Origin: Candidatus Zhuqueibacterota bacterium
Lineage (GTDB): Bacteria > Zhuqueibacterota > Zhuqueibacteria > Residuimicrobiales > Oceaniaggregativiventaceae
Length of the DNA stretch: 36,882 bases
Assembly (NCBI GenBank): GCA_014728115.1
Contig: WJME01000326.1
Location: 1 to 36,882 of the forward strand
Direction of reading: 5' to 3'
Below the pieces are notes generated by a model. The model saw only the letters and a list, made by a program, of their open reading frames with translations. It searched no databases and had not been told where the DNA came from. The translations under genes and the position numbers were made by a program. Shown piece after piece: positions 1 through 8,807 of the stretch (positions are counted from its first letter, which is position 1; each line of letters opens with the position of its first letter).

Positions 1-33
1 AGCCGTCTTGAAAATGTTAGACAAATAAATCAT

Positions 34-930
34 TTAAAGGGCTCCATCGTCAAATTCTTTTACATCCAACCCATGTCTAAACTCGGGTAGATTGGTGTGC
101 CAATCAAAACCGATGGGATAATCTGGATAAAAATCGGGTTTGTGGGATACAATATTGCGTGGATCCATACCGGTCTCTTTTTTGAACGGGATCACCAAAG
201 AATCGTGATAACATAAAATGGGTATTTGACGTGCATAATCCAGCACCAGAGCATCAACGCCTAAGCGCTGTATTTCCAACAAAATATCTAATCGTTCTTT
301 CTGAACTTCCTCAATTGCATAGCATAATTTATGATGAATGTGATGAGACAGTTTGCTCATTTCGTGATATTCCGGATGAGTGCGTGCAAATTCGCTGCTC
401 AATCCTGCATGTTCCTTCTTGCCATAGTGTCGATTCATAGCAAGACGGCCATAAATAGCCAACCCTCTTTGATGACAATACTCGATAGCGGTTCGTAAAG
501 GACAAATTTCTTGCAAAACATCATCGATAAATCTGCCCCGGGTTCCCCATGCAGAGACTTTATGTGCATGAATGAGGGTGGAATTGGGCAATTCGGAATG
601 ATAAGCCAGGGCAGAACGGCCACAATTCCAGATGATAAAGGTATTCCCTGCTTCAAGATGTAAATCTATGGTTTCTTTAATCAGGGACCTAGCATCATGT
701 TCAGGTTCTATTCCGTATGCCAGATGCCAGCCGAACCACTCAGCAATACCACCCACAGGCACTTTATGCGCATCATGTTCTATACCCAGACGGGTGTGCG
801 ATTTTTCGTGTGCTGACACAGGGCAAAAAAAAGTACGAAATCCCAAAATCAGTAGAGTACAAAAAAAGATATAGCTATTGCCGAGAATAGAGACAGGTTT
901 TGTTTTCACATCACTCACATTTTCATTCAT
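34..930 (-). CDS. Secreted or membrane-anchored TIM-barrel glycosidase-like protein, possibly truncated
   Basis: The 298-residue product starts with a charged N-terminus and a hydrophobic stretch (about residues 17-38) that reads as a signal peptide or anchor. The rest resembles the (beta/alpha)8 fold of family-10-like putative glycosidases: an N-terminal 'W..WHLAYGIE' segment, a middle 'AIEYCHQRGLAIYGRLAMNRH' strand-helix unit, and a 'LGVDALVLDYAR' strand carrying an acidic residue where the barrel active site is expected. ATG is 3 bp past the pectate lyase stop (TAG TGA ATG), with AGGA upstream, so it is the last gene of the TonB/pectate-lyase operon. The product stops soon after the putative catalytic strand, and relatives usually run longer. 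The TAA stop is followed directly by an in-frame ATG that stays open to the window edge, so a nonsense mutation or a separate downstream gene are both possible. Exact family and substrate are unknown. Confidence 0.7.
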   Translation of the reverse strand: MNENVSDVKTKPVSILGNSYIFFCTLLILGFRTFFCPVSAHEKSHTRLGIEHDAHKVPVGGIAEWFGWHLAYGIEPEHDARSLIKETIDLHLEAGNTFIIWNCGRSALAYHSELPNSTLIHAHKVSAWGTRGRFIDDVLQEICPLRTAIEYCHQRGLAIYGRLAMNRHYGKKEHAGLSSEFARTHPEYHEMSKLSHHIHHKLCYAIEEVQKERLDILLEIQRLGVDALVLDYARQIPILCYHDSLVIPFKKETGMDPRNIVSHKPDFYPDYPIGFDWHTNLPEFRHGLDVKEFDDGAL

Positions 931-933
931 TCA

Positions 934-2559
934 CTAGTCCTGGAGTAATGTCATTCTAATGACGTTTCTTTCGTTCCCAACTTTGAGAATCGCAAAATAA
1001 ACTCCGTTTGCCAATTTTTTCCCTGCCGAGTTTTGCCCGTTCCAGGTAATACTGTGTACACCCGCCTGAAACAGTTCATTACACAGAGTGGCCACATGCT
1101 GACCGAATACATTATAAATACCGATACTCGCTTTGGCGGGTCTGCGAATTTGGAAACAAAGTGTTGTAAAAGAATCAAATGGATTGGGGTAATTTTGTTC
1201 GAAAAGAGAAACGCCAGTATCACGAGTGGCCAAGCCCTTAGTTTTAATCCTGGTCTCAATCGCATTGGGATCAGTGCTGTTCAAAAATTCCTCGACATTG
1301 GTATAGCCATCACCATCTTTGTCGAGATTTTGATCTATGCCACTTTCCGGATCGAGTCCATGAGCGGTTTCCCAGTCATCAGACATGCCATCCTTATCAG
1401 CATCAGGATAAGGTTCGCCTGCAGCCAATAGGGGCCAGCCCCCCACCTCTTTTTGAGAATCTATTATTGCTCCTCTCCCTTCGAGGACAGTGTTAGCAAC
1501 GCGGATATCCACAGAATCTCGCATGGGCAGTGAGGCACCCGCATCGGCCAGAACCTTATAGAACACACTATCCGGTGAATCAGTTGTCATGGGTGGAGTC
1601 TCAAAGGATTCATATACTTTGGTGTAAGAGACGCCCGTGATGATCCCCCATCCCAGATCCTTGTCATTGATCAGATTATCATCCACATGAATTTGTACTT
1701 TACGACTATCAGGATCAAACGCCTCATCCCGCACTGAGCTATTTGTGGAGGGTCCAGCGAGCAGATAATTCCCGACGTAATTCATTTTGATCTTGGCATA
1801 TTTAGAGTTGGTATATCCCGCTTTGGAGCCCCAATTATAAATCACATTATTGCGGAAATCATAGTGCAATCCTGGCATATCCATATTCTGGGTGGATCCT
1901 GGGCGGGGATTTCGGCTATTGTGATGAGCCCAGAGATTATGGTGCTGAGAAATCCTGCCATCATCGATATAAGCGACCAGGCCGCCATAGCCATGTGCTC
2001 CCTTGGAGTGAACCGAATTATTCAAGCTTTCGGTAATAAAACACCACTGTATGGTTACACTATCAGCACGCGTGACGGACAAGGTCTCATCAATAGACCA
2101 GCTAGCCGAGCAGTGGTCTATAATAACATTATGAGATGTGGTAACCCAAAGAGCATCTCCTTCATAACCTGATTCATCGCCGTGCCGGAAGCGCAAGTAT
2201 CTTACAATAATGTCATGGGTACTGGAGATAATCATGGGGTAATTTTTTATACAAATGCCGCCACCGGGCGCAGTTTGACCTGCGATCGTAATATGGGAAC
2301 CATAAAATTTCAATGGAGATTCCAGTTCGATTGTGCCACCCACTCGAAATACGATGATTGAATTTCCTGAACGCAAGGCCTGGCGCAGACTGCCCTCGCC
2401 GGAATCGTTGAGATTGGTAACATAGACGACCTTGCCTCCTCTCCCCCCCGGGGTATGACTTCCAAATCCCTCTGCACCGGGAAAAGCCGGAATCTGATCT
2501 GCGTGAATGGAAAAGACTATACAGAGCAAAAAGATAGACCCAACCTTGAAATAATACAT
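934..2559 (-). CDS. Secreted pectate lyase (PL1-like) with TSP3 calcium repeats and T9SS C-terminal domain
   Basis: The 541-residue protein has a signal peptide (about 1-20), then a right-handed beta-helix pectate lyase domain (about 23-340). It opens with 'AFPGAEGFG' and 'GGRGGKVVYVTNLNDSGEGSLRQAL', continues with 'IIVRYLRFRHGD' and 'IIDHCSASWSIDE', and has 'HHNSRNPRPGS', which carries the Arg residues expected at a PL1 active site. Two thrombospondin-3/EF-hand-like loops follow (about 386-430, 'DADKDGMSDDWE' and 'DKDGDGYTNVEE'). Residues 452-541 form a Por-type sorting domain beginning 'LFEQNYPNPF'. Family knowledge: such enzymes cleave polygalacturonate by beta-elimination and need calcium; the C-terminal domain directs export and surface anchoring through type IX secretion. 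GGAG lies upstream of the ATG. It sits 19 bp after the PorV/PorQ-like gene and 3 bp before the glycosidase-like gene, so it is part of the receptor operon. Precise polymer specificity is inferred. Confidence 0.93.
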   Translation of the reverse strand: MYYFKVGSIFLLCIVFSIHADQIPAFPGAEGFGSHTPGGRGGKVVYVTNLNDSGEGSLRQALRSGNSIIVFRVGGTIELESPLKFYGSHITIAGQTAPGGGICIKNYPMIISSTHDIIVRYLRFRHGDESGYEGDALWVTTSHNVIIDHCSASWSIDETLSVTRADSVTIQWCFITESLNNSVHSKGAHGYGGLVAYIDDGRISQHHNLWAHHNSRNPRPGSTQNMDMPGLHYDFRNNVIYNWGSKAGYTNSKYAKIKMNYVGNYLLAGPSTNSSVRDEAFDPDSRKVQIHVDDNLINDKDLGWGIITGVSYTKVYESFETPPMTTDSPDSVFYKVLADAGASLPMRDSVDIRVANTVLEGRGAIIDSQKEVGGWPLLAAGEPYPDADKDGMSDDWETAHGLDPESGIDQNLDKDGDGYTNVEEFLNSTDPNAIETRIKTKGLATRDTGVSLFEQNYPNPFDSFTTLCFQIRRPAKASIGIYNVFGQHVATLCNELFQAGVHSITWNGQNSAGKKLANGVYFAILKVGNERNVIRMTLLQD

Positions 2560-2578
2560 CTGCTACTCCAAATTTAAG

Positions 2579-3592
2579 TTATAACGACATAGCTAACGAT
2601 ATTCTCTGGACATTATCAAAATAATCCATTTGGCTGATCGAATAGTCAAATTTCATTGACATCAATCCGGCATTAAATCGAACACCGAGTCCGGCGCTCA
2701 GGCTTTCGATATCATAATTAAATTTGTATCCTCCTCTGAGAAAAAAGAATTCCCGCAGGGCGTATTCAAATCCAACATGCAAGCGTTCCAAAGAATCGTT
2801 AGGGTGCTGACCCTCGATTAAAGTGGTAAAACGGTGATTCTGATTTTGATCAGGAAGGAACGCCTGTATGAGATCCATAGCAATCCCCACTGAATAGACC
2901 AGGGGCATATAAAATCCTTCATTTAGATTGGGAAAAGTGGATTCACCAGAAAAATGGCGAACAGACATTCCCAGAGTCAAGTCATTGAATCCGGTTTGAT
3001 AAAGCGTCCCGAAATCCATAGAGTAATTGCTTATGGTATTGTTTGACATTTTGGCTGTTTCACCGATATCGATCATATTTTCACCCATATCTTCATAAAC
3101 ATATCGAATCTGTCCACCAATAGAGAACCGATCGGTTACATGCGTGGCATATGCGATACCAAGGGCATAATCAGAAACCTCAAAGCTGCCTGTATCGGTA
3201 TACTCGAAACCAACGCTTTGCGTGCTTGCAAATGAAACGGTGGTTCCATAGAGAGTGCCATAATCCATATTAATGGCACTCACCCCAAGCACACCGTATC
3301 CTCCCAGAGGAATAGCCAGGCCAACAGCATTGTGTTTTATATCTGCCAGCCATTCGGTCTGACTGAGTGTAATCTGGACAGAATTAATCGCACCCAATCC
3401 TGCAGGGTTAAAAAAGATGGAAATCACATCCCCACCCATGGAAACAAAACTTCCTCCCATTCCACTCGACCGGGCATTGCCGTCAATTTTTAAAAAGGTC
3501 ATGCCTGCCTGCCCAGTCTTTTTACGGGTTTGAGCATCCAGATGGGTAATAACGGTTAAAAGAATAATAACAAGGCTGATTTTTTTCAACAT
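2579..3592 (-). CDS. PorV/PorQ family outer-membrane protein
   Basis: I place the start at the internal ATG at 3592 because a full AGGAGG lies 7 bases upstream (3600-3605); a start six codons earlier would bury that site. The 337-residue product has a signal peptide (about 1-20), then the characteristic start 'TGQAGMTFLKIDGNARSSGMGGSFVSMGGDVISIFFNPAGLG', followed by alternating beta strands typical of a FadL-like 14-stranded barrel and a strand-like C-terminus 'ISLAMSL'. PorV and PorQ are outer-membrane partners of the type IX secretion system that shuttle or hold cargo carrying the C-terminal sorting domain. Many FCB genomes carry several paralogues encoded beside individual cargo genes. Here it lies between two genes for such cargo-like proteins, so a dedicated helper for this locus is plausible. 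Which paralogue it is cannot be told from sequence alone. Confidence 0.88.
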   Translation of the reverse strand: MLKKISLVIILLTVITHLDAQTRKKTGQAGMTFLKIDGNARSSGMGGSFVSMGGDVISIFFNPAGLGAINSVQITLSQTEWLADIKHNAVGLAIPLGGYGVLGVSAINMDYGTLYGTTVSFASTQSVGFEYTDTGSFEVSDYALGIAYATHVTDRFSIGGQIRYVYEDMGENMIDIGETAKMSNNTISNYSMDFGTLYQTGFNDLTLGMSVRHFSGESTFPNLNEGFYMPLVYSVGIAMDLIQAFLPDQNQNHRFTTLIEGQHPNDSLERLHVGFEYALREFFFLRGGYKFNYDIESLSAGLGVRFNAGLMSMKFDYSISQMDYFDNVQRISLAMSL

Positions 3593-3618
3593 GTATTTGC
3601 CTCCTGGCAAAAGACGAT

Positions 3619-5610
3619 TTAACGAATAATTGCAAATTTTCCGGTTGTTGTATGTCCACTTGACTCATCGGTAATATGGTACAGATAGAGTCCAGCACTG
3701 GGAAAAAGATTTTCGTCCGTCAGAATGGGTGACCAATGTTCATAAGCAGAATCGTCATGGTGAAAAAGTGTTTTGACAAGATCTCCGGCGACTGAAAAAA
3801 CTCGAATAGTACAATGTGTTGTCAGATTTGTAAAGGTGATTCTATCCCATTCACCAGGCCATTTTGAAGCCTGGGCGAGATTAAAAGGATTTGGCACTAC
3901 GCGAACAGAGTCAAGAGTAGAAAGGCTTCCCCGGTACGGGCGCGCAGGATAGGTAGAACGGGTGTAAAAGGGTGAGCTTTCCAGCGGTTTTCCATAGTTT
4001 GCCGGATCATTATTTTCAGAGCCATCAGTAACTGCTGTAATAGAATAGAAATAAGCAACGCCGAGATTAATTTCCCTGTCCTCGTATTGTGTTTGTGTAG
4101 CGGGAATCTCTGCAATCAATTCCATATCGCCATGGTAATCGCCTTCTTTGCGGTATATTCTATAGGTCGCAGTCGATGAAGACGGAGAAGAATCCCACGA
4201 TAATTTGATGTGTCTTTTTCTCGATTCCACCACGAAATTCTTAGGGGGGAGCGGAGACATGGGAATCGACAAGCCTTTAGACAGACGATGATTCCAATTC
4301 CATTGCGCGCGTCCAACGACTTTGAATAAAGAATCCCGTGAGCCTGCAATAAAGTCATTTTTTTGTTGGTCGCTGATCTCGCCATTCAGCCACTTTTGAC
4401 CTATTTCTTTACATTTCTGAATTAAAGGTCCACCAGCGGCATGCACGAAAACGAATTGCAAAGAGTCGTCAGGTTCCATAGAATAAGGCCCCATCCCCAT
4501 CCAGGCCGATTGCTGATTTCTCACAGGCGGTAAATTGGTGTCGGGGTGGGGCATATGTTTCTCTTTTCCATTGGCAAAAATATAGATATATTTATCTTCT
4601 TTCAACCACCCTGCAGCTGTACTCCAATCTCCCCAACCGGTAGAATACGGTTGGGAAAAGTCATTGGAATGATCTTTAGAAGATTTAGCAGCATGAAGCA
4701 CGCCATAGCCGCAATACATGGCAGAAACGAGTTCACCGGCGGAATATAAATCTTTAGGATCATAATTGTCATCATTATCTCTCTGTTGTGGAAAAGGATC
4801 GCCGCGATCATCTCCGGGGACTTTAGGATCATCACCATCGAACCCATAAATCACACGCAAAGAATCTCCCGGATCGGCACCATAATAGTCGATATAGCCA
4901 TCAAGAGTTCCTGTATCTTCATAAGAAGCCTGGCCATCGCCCTTGCCATTAGGATGAAGAATCATAGAGTAATAGCCGACATAGATATCATCGATGCGTT
5001 TGGCATCTTCCTCGAGATCACTCGGATCGCAATCTGTATTGCCGGTATTATAGATTTTGACCACGCGAATGATATAGTCTTTGTGGTATGGGTTTGCCCA
5101 GGCATAATAGGTTGATTTTACGATCATACCATTGCTGTTAAAGGTATACTCTACGATTTTCTCATCGCTAATAATATTTTCGTTTTCACGAAAGTTATAC
5201 CCCAAATCTTCAACAATATTGGCTTGACGATTCCCTGCTGCATCAATCACCGTTGTCGGTGTCCTATGTGCGCGGACTGTTTTAGTCACATCATAATCCG
5301 GCAAAATGACACAATCGACAGGTGAGCTGGGTTCATAAAAGGCGAATTGTTCATCAAAAAAGTCACGATAATCTTTTATTAAAATCCATAAATAGGCACC
5401 TGTAGAATTTGTTCTCATTCCTCCAGGAACTCTTTGAGTGTCTTCATGCCCGCCTGGCCACCGCAACCATTTCTCGCGATATCCGCTGGGATGACGGCTT
5501 CCTCCCAGTGTTTCCCATAATCTTCCTACCTCTAAAATTTCGACTTGTGCAAGAGTCAAAACTGGCATAAAAATCATAAACAGAAATATATAAAGACGTC
5601 TGTTTAACAT
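3619..5610 (-). CDS. Large secreted protein with fibronectin type III domain and T9SS-like C-terminal domain
   Basis: The start chosen is ATG at 5610, with AAGGAG about 6 bases upstream; an upstream GTG is in frame but badly spaced. The 663-residue product has a signal peptide ending near 'LTLAQ' (about residue 21). A large N-terminal region of unknown fold (about 22-430) is rich in Asp, Gly and Tyr with acidic runs such as 'GADPGDSLRVIYGFDGDDP'. Residues about 440-540 form one fibronectin type III domain ('PPKNFVVESRKRHIKLSWD', 'YRIYRKEGD', 'YFYSITAVTDGSENNDP'). The end carries a sorting-like domain ('VRVVPNPFN', 'IRVFSVAGDLVKTL', 'GLYLYHITDE'). It lies 13 bp after the TonB receptor stop, where Bacteroidota carry SusD, but no SusD-like TPR architecture is visible. 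It may be the surface glycan-binding partner of the receptor; that is inference. Confidence 0.85.
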   Translation of the reverse strand: MLNRRLYIFLFMIFMPVLTLAQVEILEVGRLWETLGGSRHPSGYREKWLRWPGGHEDTQRVPGGMRTNSTGAYLWILIKDYRDFFDEQFAFYEPSSPVDCVILPDYDVTKTVRAHRTPTTVIDAAGNRQANIVEDLGYNFRENENIISDEKIVEYTFNSNGMIVKSTYYAWANPYHKDYIIRVVKIYNTGNTDCDPSDLEEDAKRIDDIYVGYYSMILHPNGKGDGQASYEDTGTLDGYIDYYGADPGDSLRVIYGFDGDDPKVPGDDRGDPFPQQRDNDDNYDPKDLYSAGELVSAMYCGYGVLHAAKSSKDHSNDFSQPYSTGWGDWSTAAGWLKEDKYIYIFANGKEKHMPHPDTNLPPVRNQQSAWMGMGPYSMEPDDSLQFVFVHAAGGPLIQKCKEIGQKWLNGEISDQQKNDFIAGSRDSLFKVVGRAQWNWNHRLSKGLSIPMSPLPPKNFVVESRKRHIKLSWDSSPSSSTATYRIYRKEGDYHGDMELIAEIPATQTQYEDREINLGVAYFYSITAVTDGSENNDPANYGKPLESSPFYTRSTYPARPYRGSLSTLDSVRVVPNPFNLAQASKWPGEWDRITFTNLTTHCTIRVFSVAGDLVKTLFHHDDSAYEHWSPILTDENLFPSAGLYLYHITDESSGHTTTGKFAIIR

Positions 5611-5623
5611 ACACACTCCTTGT

Positions 5624-8600
5624 TTAGAACGAGAATCGGAATCCGAACCAAAAATCGCGTGGAAATAAGTAGGTTACATATTCTCGTTTAGGCATATACT
5701 CATATTCCACAGCATCTCCCGGGTGTTTGCCCAACTCTTTGATGCGTCTCATATAATTATCAAATTCGACAGAACCGTCCAATCCGTGAGCAGCAAAGAT
5801 TCTGGAAGGATCACCCGGTGTGGTGTAAGATCCGGCGGTGAGACCGGAGCCATATTTGGAGACATTAAAATTTTTGATATTAAAGATATTATAAATATCA
5901 CAATATATTTCTACATTCATGGGACCTTTAGTAAACAGTTTACGATTGAGTCTCAGATTGAACATTTGATAATCACGCCATTGCCAGTTTTTTATATGTT
6001 CATCAACCGTTCCGGTTTTGTCCCAATGGAAACGCGTCCCCCCTCTCCAATAATAGTCCCAGGTCAGCAACCAATCTGCAAGGGGTTTAAACCCGGCAAT
6101 CGAAGGGCCCAAATCAGTGGGCATGATAAAACTAAGGCTTGCCTTAAGATTTCGTACGGGTTCGATGGTGTTTCTGGCTTCATCTTTTGCCTCTGCAGCT
6201 GCGTTTTCCCGGTGTAAATAGTCATCATCCGGCCGAATATTTGTAGGTCCGAAATTTCCCCGCACTGTAAATCGATGTTCATAATTGACAAAGCCTCGTA
6301 TGAAACGGCCAAAATTTCTGTCCAGACGAATTTCGAACCCTTTGGTTTCTTTGTATTCGTCATTGCGATATGTATTATAATAGACAGTAGAAGAATAGGT
6401 ATAAGAGACTCTGCGTACATCATCACGGATATCATGATAATAGCCGTTCAGATTCACCCGAAACAGGCCAAGATCATGTTCATAGCCGACTTCATAGAGA
6501 ATGGACTTTGGCAAGCGAAGATCCGGATGACCGATTGCTTCCAACCGTTCTATGGATCCCATCTGAATCCAATAGATCTGATTGGGATCAACAATATCAC
6601 TAAAATGCCCATAGTTGAAATAGATTTTACTGTTTACGGTTATGGGGTGAGCGATTCCCAAACGAGGGCTTATATGGTATTTAAGGGTGATATCTTTTTT
6701 GGGCATCTGTTCATGAAAATCGTGATATTTCCCCCGGGTCAATAAATCCGTATTGGACCAATTATCTGTGAGGTCAAACATGGGAGTCATAGGTTTCCAA
6801 TAATCCAGTCGAATCCCGGCATTGACCACGATTCCTTTGAATTCCATTTTATCCTGGGCATAAGCATAGCCATGATGGACATCGGCATCCCACCGGGTAT
6901 CATCCAGCTTGCCGACGCCATCGAATTTACCCCGGTAATCCAGCCCATATGCATAACGCCACTCGTTAATTCGGTCAAAGGTATGACCAAAACCCGCACG
7001 AATCTGGTGTCGTTTGGAGACCTGACTGGTGATATCGAATTTGGCATCCAGGGTGTACATATGAGATTTATCATAACAACGTGAATGGATCAGTCGGTGC
7101 AACCAGTAACCGTTTTGGTCATAAATAAATGTTTTATAATGATAACTGAAATATTGCGGAAATGCAGGAAAACCGCGCCGGTTACCTTCCCGGTCTTCCA
7201 GAAAAAAGAAATCCACATACTTTGATTCCAGTTGTTCACGCGGATGTTCCATAGGAACATTGCCCCGATAGCTCTTGTAGGTTCCCTGAACCCGGACATC
7301 ATAATATGTTTTGGGTGATAACATATGGGTCCATTTTCCACCGGCATAAGTGTTAAACCAACTGATATTGTTGGAAATATTATCCACGGCAAATAGTGTA
7401 TTGGCAATTCCACTTCTGAGAAAATTGTACTTGATGATAAAATTGGGATCCTGGATATAATCGTGTTGCTGGTTGATTTGATAGCCAGCCCCATGATCCT
7501 CTCCATAAAGCCCGAACAAGGTCAACTTTTTTGAGGGTCCGAACCGCTGGGTTATTTTCAAATTGATATTTTGATTCAAAACCCCGGGTTTGCTCAATTG
7601 ATAGGCATAGGCTTCGAATTTTCGGTAAATCCCAAGATAAAATGAAGTATTTTTAAACATATCCCACCAGGGAAGCATTGGTCCACCAAATGTCGCTTGC
7701 AATGTATAGTCGGGGCGGTCACCATAATGCAGAATATCATCACGATGTTGATAATCCCAGAGCTTTTTATTGTTTTCAGGGGATAGATCATAGATATTCC
7801 TTGCCGGATCTTTAGTGTAGGCGTTCCATCCTATAAAATCAGGCTTACCATCTTTATTACGATCCGGTGAGGGTTCAAAATACTGAAACCGTCCCCAGTC
7901 CCACCAGTTTTCATTGCCAAATGCATACGGTCCAAAATGTTTTAATGCAGCTGGGCTATATTCAATGCGCACCGAGCCTGTAAAATCCTGCATGCTTTCT
8001 TTGGTGGTGAGGTTGATCACACCTGCACGGGCATTCCCATACTCGGCGCTAAATCCGCCGGTAAGAATTTCGATTTCTTTGACCAAATCATAATTGAGGC
8101 TCGTATAGGGACGGTCATTGCGATTATCATTGAAATTCATGCCATCAACATAAACCGCAATATCCCGTTCGCCCATACCCCGGATCTGGAGACCGAAATC
8201 ATCTTTATTGATACCGGCATGGCGAGCAATCACATTTTCTATGCTGGTAGCAGGAGCCATCTCTATATTATCGGACTGAATATAAGCGGTCGTAAAGGAA
8301 ACATCGGTTCTCACTTTTTCACGTTCTGCCACCACCGTCACTTCCTGTCCAAAATCGAGTGTCGTTTGTGAGAGTGGAAAATCGACAGTAACCGTGCGAT
8401 TGATACTGACGCGAACATCTTTTTGCACCATGGCATTATAGCCCATCATAGAGGCTTTAACATCATAGGTTCCGGGAGGTAAATTGAGAATAAAAAATTC
8501 TCCCTCGATATCCGATGCTGCGCCCATCGAACTTCCTATGACGATCACATTAGCACCCGGTAAAGGCTCTCCGGTTTCATTATCTGTCACTGTTCCGGCT

Positions 8601-8680
8601 ATTTTTCCTGTAGTTCGTTGGCTAAAAGCAAATTGACTGATCGCCAACAACAAAACAATTGATAGATTTAATATTCTCAT
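5624..8680 (-). CDS. TonB-dependent outer-membrane receptor (SusC-like, carboxypeptidase-regulatory-like N-domain)
   Basis: The start is ATG at 8680 with GGGAG 8 bases upstream; 22 further in-frame upstream codons lack a signal-peptide-compatible beginning. The 1018-residue product has a signal peptide (about 1-20), a carboxypeptidase-regulatory-like beta-sandwich (about 24-110, 'TGKIAGTVTDNETGEPLPGANVIVIG', 'YDVKASMMGYNA'), then a plug domain (about 120-230, 'IENVIARHAGINKDDFGLQIRG', 'GGFSAEYGNARAGVINLTTKE') and a 22-strand barrel ending in Phe ('FGFRFSF'). Such receptors import oligosaccharides or other large ligands using TonB-ExbBD energy. It heads the tight run of receptor, FN3 protein, PorV/PorQ-like protein, pectate lyase and glycosidase-like protein. 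No SusD follows, a common arrangement outside Bacteroidota. The neighbouring lyase suggests a pectic oligosaccharide ligand, but that is inferred from context. Confidence 0.93.
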   Translation of the reverse strand: MRILNLSIVLLLAISQFAFSQRTTGKIAGTVTDNETGEPLPGANVIVIGSSMGAASDIEGEFFILNLPPGTYDVKASMMGYNAMVQKDVRVSINRTVTVDFPLSQTTLDFGQEVTVVAEREKVRTDVSFTTAYIQSDNIEMAPATSIENVIARHAGINKDDFGLQIRGMGERDIAVYVDGMNFNDNRNDRPYTSLNYDLVKEIEILTGGFSAEYGNARAGVINLTTKESMQDFTGSVRIEYSPAALKHFGPYAFGNENWWDWGRFQYFEPSPDRNKDGKPDFIGWNAYTKDPARNIYDLSPENNKKLWDYQHRDDILHYGDRPDYTLQATFGGPMLPWWDMFKNTSFYLGIYRKFEAYAYQLSKPGVLNQNINLKITQRFGPSKKLTLFGLYGEDHGAGYQINQQHDYIQDPNFIIKYNFLRSGIANTLFAVDNISNNISWFNTYAGGKWTHMLSPKTYYDVRVQGTYKSYRGNVPMEHPREQLESKYVDFFFLEDREGNRRGFPAFPQYFSYHYKTFIYDQNGYWLHRLIHSRCYDKSHMYTLDAKFDITSQVSKRHQIRAGFGHTFDRINEWRYAYGLDYRGKFDGVGKLDDTRWDADVHHGYAYAQDKMEFKGIVVNAGIRLDYWKPMTPMFDLTDNWSNTDLLTRGKYHDFHEQMPKKDITLKYHISPRLGIAHPITVNSKIYFNYGHFSDIVDPNQIYWIQMGSIERLEAIGHPDLRLPKSILYEVGYEHDLGLFRVNLNGYYHDIRDDVRRVSYTYSSTVYYNTYRNDEYKETKGFEIRLDRNFGRFIRGFVNYEHRFTVRGNFGPTNIRPDDDYLHRENAAAEAKDEARNTIEPVRNLKASLSFIMPTDLGPSIAGFKPLADWLLTWDYYWRGGTRFHWDKTGTVDEHIKNWQWRDYQMFNLRLNRKLFTKGPMNVEIYCDIYNIFNIKNFNVSKYGSGLTAGSYTTPGDPSRIFAAHGLDGSVEFDNYMRRIKELGKHPGDAVEYEYMPKREYVTYLFPRDFWFGFRFSF

Positions 8681-8807
8681 CGGATTGACTCCCAAAACGA
8701 GTGTCAAAAAGTTGTAAAGAAAGGGGTGAGCACAGCAGACTTGCAAAATCTCAACTCACAAGATCTCGCTGATTCGTACTATGCTCACCATATGCCATTA
8801 TGGATGG

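Noticed and set aside
8725..8789. 8-bp inverted repeat GGTGAGCA/TGCTCACC, 49 bp apart, upstream of the TonB receptor gene
   Set aside because: The long spacing and short arms make chance likely in a 36-kb window; no other support.
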